Positions 55,658-64,000 of a stretch of DNA of 64,000 bases are shown here, piece by piece. Origin of the DNA: Spirometra erinaceieuropaei (lineage: Eukaryota; Platyhelminthes; Cestoda; Diphyllobothriidea; Diphyllobothriidae); contig CACRXP010000029.1 in assembly GCA_902702965.1 (NCBI GenBank), forward strand, positions 1,053,928-1,117,927, written 5' to 3'. The first letter of the stretch is position 1, and every line of letters begins with the position of its first letter. Both the position numbers and the translations under genes were made by a program. A model generated the notes under the pieces. The model was not told where the DNA came from. It saw nothing but the letters and a program-made list of their open reading frames with translations, and did no database searches.

Positions 55658-56385
55658 TTATGGCTGTCGGTCCTGCAGGTGTAACACATTTTCCTCCTCT
55701 CGGGTAAAAATAAGATCAAGGCAGTTCGACTGCTGTCCTTCTCTGACCCGTGTTCCAAAGGTAACATTCTGGCAGAGAAGTTTGTCCGTTGCCCATTTTA
55801 GTAGTTTGTGATTAAAGCTGTCTTGCGGCCCTTGTGCAGTCCACCTTAGCCAATCAATGCCAGGAGCGTTAAAATTCCCAACGATAAGGACATCTTTCTT
55901 CTCGCTAGCTTGGTACAGTTCGGAAATGAGCATGAGATCTTGGTCAGAAGTATAATTAGATGAACGGTACACCACCGAAAGCGTCAATGATCGGACATTC
56001 TTAGTAGATATGGTAACGCTTAGCAGTTCCACATCCCGTACCGGTCTGTGTACATCAGCCATAGCGCTTAGCTTGCAAGTGACATAAATTATGACTCCTC
56101 CTCCTCGGCTTAGTCTATCTCTCCTGAATTGCTGATATCCTCTAAGTGATATTTCTGAATCTGCGATATCTTCAGTAAGCCACGTTTCTGTGAATGCCAT
56201 AATGTCTGGCTTAATTTCATCAAAGGCTTACGCCTATTTCCCTCAATAAACTGAACTGAAGTGAACTGAACTAAGTCTCTTAGTTCGTCTAGTTTGTTGA
56301 AGAGGCTTTGCACATTTGCGGATATAACCTTCAATGATTGATTCGTTGGAGAGGCCCGGCCTTCATTGTGACGGGTTCCAACCAC
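55658..56385 (-). pseudogene. LINE B ORF2: APE endonuclease, broken by a small insertion
   Basis: N-terminal VISANVQSLFNKLDELRDLV (56270-56340), then the foreign 50-bp piece, then IMAFTETWLTEDIADSE, GGGVIIYVTCKL, LSVVYRSSNY, LIVGNFNAPGIDW and SNCLDLIFTREEE, up to the TAA at 55659. The catalytic Glu (ETW) and the NFNAP motif are intact. The insertion and stop are the only visible lesions. Confidence 0.88.
56221..56271 (+). mobile_element. 50-bp insertion of a LINE C-type 3' tail
   Basis: caaaggcttacgcctatt, ccctca and a CTGAA-type repeat match the last 50 bases of LINE C (44252-44300). It splits the LINE B endonuclease between DELRDLV and IMAFTETW. Confidence 0.75.
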
Positions 56386-56419
56386 AGGAAAGACCCCTTT
56401 GTTTGGACTATTTGTCCAT

Positions 56420-57597
56420 TTTTGATCTTCAGCCCTTTCTCTCCTCTGCCAATTCTCTCCTTCAATTCTGATCTCAGTTCTCTCATTTTCAGTCTTTTCC
56501 TCGGTTCGTAGTCTGGTTGAAAAACACTTCCTTGTGCAAATTGCGTAAGGTCGTTCTACTTTCTAACAAAAGCGCTGCTTGGGCTTCGTTTTCCAAAATC
56601 ACTTTCAGGGGTCTTGGGGATGTTTTTAGGTCACGATTTGGGTCCGCTCTGCCTAGTCGGAAGGCTTTTTTAACGGTGAATATTTCCCCATTCTGCGGGA
56701 CGGCACTGGCGTACTGATGAAGAAGGTCTAGGTCGTGCGTCACTCGTTCCTTCGGAATGCAGGACGTGGACTCTGGGGCTCCCCTGATGACAATATTTTG
56801 CTTAAGATTTATGGAAGAGCTCAGTACTGTCCCGTCCGCGCTAGGACGATATAATGCTACTGTAGTATTCCCGACGGATGTTGGCACTTCGACATTTGAA
56901 TGATTTTCGGCCGGCGAAGGGAGTTTAGGGCATGGATTTTCATGTGACGTACTTGCTCCGGCAGTGGAGCTCTTACAATAATTACCCGGCTGCAATGTAC
57001 TGCACGAAGGCTTATCGTGTCATTTTCCATAAACGGAATGGTTAGGCACTTTCCAGATGAGTTAGCCTTGTGAAGAAGTGGTGTAATAGCATTGCCTTCC
57101 AAGAACAACGGCGAGTCCTTGTAGTTTCTAACAGAACTTCTGAGGGTCACCCAGGCTTTCCCAATTTTAGTGTTCGATGATTTGTCAGGTTTAGTTACTA
57201 TAGCAGGTAATGGAACCTAACTTATTTTTAATGCATTAGCGTCGACCGCCACGTTATCCACCAGAACTTATTTGTCTGGAGTTTCCTCTGGAGACATAAC
57301 TCGCTTCATCTTCCTGACTGGCTTTGACGTTTCCGCGCTAGTGCCTTTATTAGTAGGATGTTCGTCGCTTATCGATTGGAAATTTGACGGATTATTTGGT
57401 AATTCTATTTAACTGTGCTTAAGAATAGCCATGATGATGTCCGTCAGTAGGCCCTGCTTCTCTTCTAGCGTCTGGACCCGCTTTTCAAGTTCCTTACAGC
57501 CGACACAGCGACCGCCAAGCGCAGAATCCTTCCCGTCTGTCATACAGTTTTCGAGGCCTCTTGGCAGTGCATCGGTTCTTATTTCCTGTCTTATCAC
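56420..57597 (-). pseudogene. LINE B ORF1
   Basis: Starts near 57597 with CVGCKELEKRVQTLEEKQGL, a short coiled-coil-forming heptad region with a CxxC pair. After frame changes around 57000-57150, NIVIRGAPESTSCIPKERVT and VKKAFRLGRADPNRDLKTSP, RPLKVILENEAQAALLLES form the RRM-like nucleic-acid-binding block typical of LINE ORF1. The end (LRSELKERIGRGEKGLKIKN) matches the ORF1 end of LINE C. It would coat LINE RNA. Confidence 0.78.
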
Positions 57598-57623
57598 TTG
57601 GAGCCTATTGTGCGTAATCTCCC

Positions 57624-57679
57624 TGGGTAGATTGATACAGCACTGTTTCGGGTTTGTTTGCCTTCATTCAGCCAGTCAT
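57624..57679. repeat. 56-bp direct repeat, copy 2
   Basis: Same 56 bases as 52875-52930 with one difference (c/t), at the 5' side of LINE B. Confidence 0.85.
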
Positions 57680-57868
57680 TTTTAAATTTTGATGTGGAGT
57701 TTCTTTCACCCCTCGCTTATCATTTTTCTTAACGGACTTCTAATTCAAAAACTATATTGCACTTTGTACAGATTTTGCCTACATCGTCTAAATTTCGCAT
57801 GCAAATTTATTTTTACTTGCTTTGATGGGACCCCGACGGATCTTTCATAAAAATAATAATTAATTTAT
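57680..57868 (+). mobile_element. LINE D, 3'-tail-only copy
   Basis: Runs from 'tttttaaattttgatgtgga' to 'gatgggaccccgacggatct' and 'aaaaataataa'. One base of the terminal hairpin is changed (GACCC-CGAC-GGATC). No coding sequence. Confidence 0.82.
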
Positions 57869-58827
<959 letters not shown>

Positions 58828-59717
58828 TGAGCAATTATTTTCCCAGAAAGCAGCACAAGTTTAAAGGCTTACTTTTAATGCTTTGACGAGATATTAACCC
58901 TTTATACTATATTGTGTGTTTAGAGACACTTTCTTCTTGCCTTAACAATCATTGAACGGCAATAACCGATCTTGAAGAAGAGTCGACTCCAGTGCCGCTC
59001 GTTTTACTCCATCTTTATCATTGGCAGAGAACAACTTATTGTAGACAAGATAAGCCTAACAGCTAATTATTGAAGCCTCTTTGCGAGTTGAAGTAGAACG
59101 TACCCTTCCATGAGCCATACCAACTTGCGATTAATCCAAAGTCGACGTTTCGAACTTTAGTAAGTCACCACTGTCGCCCCAGCAAGAGAAAAGGGCCCAC
59201 GGGCGTTTTCATCCCCTTTTAACCTATTCTGACCGACTGGTAAGTAGATAGCAAACATTTGCGCTCCAGATTGACAATAGCCACCTGGTAACGCAAACTT
59301 ATTGTGCCAATTTATTCATCGAATTCCCCTATTAATTCGTTATTGATGCGCCTCATTTCTTTCATCCGATGGAGTTAACGGTAATAAGGCAACCAGGTAA
59401 TGTAAGCAGACCAAGTTCACGGAAGTAAATCATATAGGTAACTCCAGATACAGCGTTTTCCATGCATTCTAGCATGCCCAACCCGTAAATGTGGGAGGGC
59501 GCTAAGTCGAGTCTAAAACGCAAGTGACCGCCTGTCATGTCAAATATGCCAGGAAGTGTACCGTTTTTGGTAATGCCTGCTTTATCTAACAAACCAAGCG
59601 TAGTCTTTTATTTGCAGTCTTTAGGTCGTACTTACTTGCACTGAGAAGTCGAAAACGATGTTGCGAATTCGCTCATATTTTGGAAAGCCCATCGTTTTTT
59701 CTCCACGGGGTCAATAG

Positions 59718-61940
<2,223 letters not shown>

Positions 61941-62282
61941 GTTACTGAAGTGGCCAACCAGGCCAGGTGAAGGCCAGTTAATTCATCAGTCTCAAGATTC
62001 GCCAACTGCCCTAACTATGTTAAACTGTTGTACGCGGATCCGGTTGTTTCTCCGTTGCAGTATGAAGGGAATTACAACGATGCTTTCAGGGAGCATCTAA
62101 ACGACGCAAATTTGGGTTACTGAAGTGGCCAACCAGGCCAGTTAATATATCAGTCTCAGAATTCGCCAACTGCCCTAACTATGTTAAACTCTTTTACGCG
62201 GATCCGGTTGTTTTTCCGTTGCAGTATGAAGGAAATTTCAACGATGCTTTCAGGGAGCATCTAAACGACGCAAATTTAGAAC
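61941..62282 (+). repeat. Tandem duplication of ~175 bp containing an exon-like segment
   Basis: Unit 1 is 61941-62115 and unit 2 is 62116 to about 62282, about 90% alike by eye. Each has a pyrimidine-rich acceptor (ccgttgcag) followed by an open YEGNYNDAFREHLNDANL or, in unit 2, YEGNFNDAFREHLNDANL. Unit 1 ends GY-stop and unit 2 ends EQ-stop. The substitutions between units do not favour silent sites, so coding is doubtful. Confidence 0.75.
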
Positions 62283-63943
62283 AGTAGGCAAATCACTTCT
62301 AACTGCCTTAAACCATAATACCCTGTGTATCCTAAAACAGACCGACAGGAGCCGTAAAATCCTACAAGTGGGCCTAAGTAAATTGTTTATTGACCAGGTG
62401 CCTCAAAAAACGAATCGAATTTAGGTAGACCTCAAAATAGTGAAGGCCGCCATTTTATCGACTGACTAGCAAAACATGCCACAATAGCTAATTAACTTGC
62501 CATTATCATTGATGCTCATCAACAATAAACCTTTCCCAGCGGCAATTCCTTTTCCCATGTCATTGCCGCAAACAGATGACTCTGGTCATTGCCACACACC
62601 ATAAATAGCCCTCAAAAGGCCGTATTTTTATCCACAGCTTGTGACTGTCGCCAATCGCCACGAAAGTGTCTGTGAACTGTTTTTAAATTTCACTTCTGCG
62701 TTACTGATTACAGCCTTTCCGCCTGCTATTTTCAAATCGTGATTCTAAGAGTTGGAATCGACACCAACGCAGCCACCGGACGATAAATCCGCCGTTTAGT
62801 CCCCTCCCCGCCTATCTGACCTTCTGCTGGAGACCTTGCGGACGCTGCCACTAGGCCGCTCCTTTGCGTCATCCCTCACGTTATGACATCTTCTACTTGA
62901 CACACTAGCTTCTGACGATAGCATGTGCGATTCGCAACTTGTAGGCCTAACAGTCTCTTTTTTGGCTGCCCTTGAAGGCCCACGTCACTTTAATAAAGTA
63001 GTCTGTTTTTTCCTGGGCTGCCTCCCATCTAACTGAACCATTCGTGTGTCGGTCTTCAGAAGGCGCACGTAATTTGAAGTCGTGGTGCATGCATGCTGTG
63101 TATGTATGCTTATCCGAACTATTTTAGTCATCAGCCGACGACATGTGACCTTGAGGAACTCAGACATCGTAGAATCACTGCACAAATGCCTGGAATTTGA
63201 GCTTATGACACTCTAGCGCAACACGGTTGTGTGCATTTCACTGTGCGCGTTAATTGCCGCGGAGTGGCAAAATCAGGAGCGATTTCCCAGGCACCAATTA
63301 TTGCCCGCTCTCTGCTCTCCTCCGCCTGGTCGTCGCTTTTTTGTTTTTTGCACGGGTGCGGGGTCACCCACATGATGTTTGCAAACCCTGCCCCACAGAA
63401 TGCATTTCGTCTATCGATCCTTTTAATCGCGTGACAGTTCTGCACAGTGATTCGACATTCATGTGATTCAACCGACTTCCATTTGTTCTCCTAGAGAACA
63501 TTAGTCGACGAAATTTGCCAGTTTTCGAGTTGTTCCAGTCAAGTTTGGGGTGCAGCAATTAATCCCTCCGCATGATTTTTATCAACGTTTCCGGTTTCGT
63601 TATCCCCGGTCTTAGTTTTCACGAAATTGACATTCTACGCTATTCGAAAATCCAGTTTTGTATTTACCAACAAAACATTAATTTGGGTTTTCAGTCTCGC
63701 CTTGTGTGCAAAGGCCCAGAAAGTCTTCGAAGCTGTGTTAGACGGCCAGAGCTCCAATAAAAAAAACAAGAAGTGACCATTTTAGCGTCAAATTGAAAAG
63801 GCCGCTGTTTCCTATCCCTCTTGACTGAATAGGTCCGTAAGTTTGCCGATTTTTTGTAGCCTTGAAGCGCAAGGGACATCTGGTCTTGCGAAGTCGACAA
63901 ATCTGACCTCATTATCAGCAGACGTCGCCTCCATAGTTTTGTC
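62283..63943. other. Intergenic, nothing recognised
   Basis: A GC-richer stretch near 63.2-63.4 kb has an acceptor-like 'ctgccccacag' but no recognisable protein after it. Confidence 0.35.
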
Positions 63944-64000
63944 CTTTCTTCTTCTTCTTCCTCCTCCTCCTCCTCCTCCTCCTCCTCCTCCTCCTCCTTT
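63944..64000. repeat. (TTC)n/(CTC)n microsatellite at the window edge
   Basis: TTC repeats pass into CTC repeats and run to the last base, so its full length is unknown. Confidence 0.95.

Larger units (their letters stand above)
53224..57622 (-). mobile_element. LINE B, nearly full-length copy
   Basis: About 4.4 kb on the minus strand: a 5' region and ORF1 at about 56420-57597, then ORF2 with APE endonuclease (55658-56385) and reverse transcriptase (53417-55655). It has few lesions: ORF1 frame changes near 57000, a 50-bp insertion in the endonuclease (about 56221-56271) and one in-frame TAA (55659-55661). With a near-identical fragment at 39.5 kb, this is the youngest LINE family in the window. 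Confidence 0.92.

Noticed and set aside
59362..59592. 76-codon minus-strand frame inside the first intron of the Atg8-like gene
   Set aside because: No family recognised, no splice context, and no second copy; length is within chance expectation.

Overview
The window reads as nuclear DNA of a flatworm, most likely a tapeworm of the diphyllobothriid type. This is inferred from the very repeat-dense layout, several CR1/L2-like LINE families, Penelope-like elements with GIY-YIG endonuclease, tRNA-derived SINEs, a 43-bp intron in a host gene and large repeat-filled introns elsewhere. It is not prokaryotic: there are no operons, no CRISPR and no bacterial-type coding density. Two assembly gaps (N runs) lie at 17940-18139 and 28461-28919.

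Only two host genes can be supported. On the minus strand, from about 29.3 down to 20.19 kb, I see exons of a transmembrane RING-finger protein that best matches CGRRF1 (cell growth regulator with RING finger): two N-terminal exons separated by a 43-bp intron, a middle exon at 25.1 kb and a terminal C3HC4 RING exon at 20.2-20.5 kb. On the plus strand at 58.70-60.03 kb are two exons of an Atg8-family gene of the GABARAP type. The exon that should carry the lipidated C-terminal glycine was not found with confidence.

The rest is mobile DNA. A Ty3/gypsy LTR retrotransposon (2759-7721, minus) is complete in structure, with LTRs, a 5-bp target duplication, a polypurine tract and TATA boxes. Its pol is frame-shifted and one catalytic integrase Asp is changed. 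Two palindromic elements of about 0.98 kb with TA duplications and CAGT ends (9496-10479, 11263-12252) plus a decayed third copy (about 25.36-26.13 kb) form a Tc1/mariner-like foldback family. Penelope-like elements occur at 2.1, 13.2-15.6, 18.2, 26.3-27.8 and 31.7-32.2 kb. Their 3' ends carry a hammerhead-ribozyme-like motif, and the two longest copies have an inverted 3' fragment joined to the 5' side.

From 34 to 57.9 kb the sequence is almost wall-to-wall LINE. One LINE (C, plus) is split by a second (A, minus), which is split in turn by a third (B, minus): a three-layer nest at 36.8-44.3 kb. A second C-family copy (F) is split by a nearly full-length LINE E (45.04-49.9 kb) and then cut by LINE D. 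A nearly full-length B copy lies at 53.2-57.6 kb, with one in-frame stop and a 50-bp insertion of another LINE's tail. SINEs, a 150-bp perfect-looking hairpin, telomere-like CCCTAA tracts and a 355-bp TAC microsatellite fill the host-gene introns and flanks.
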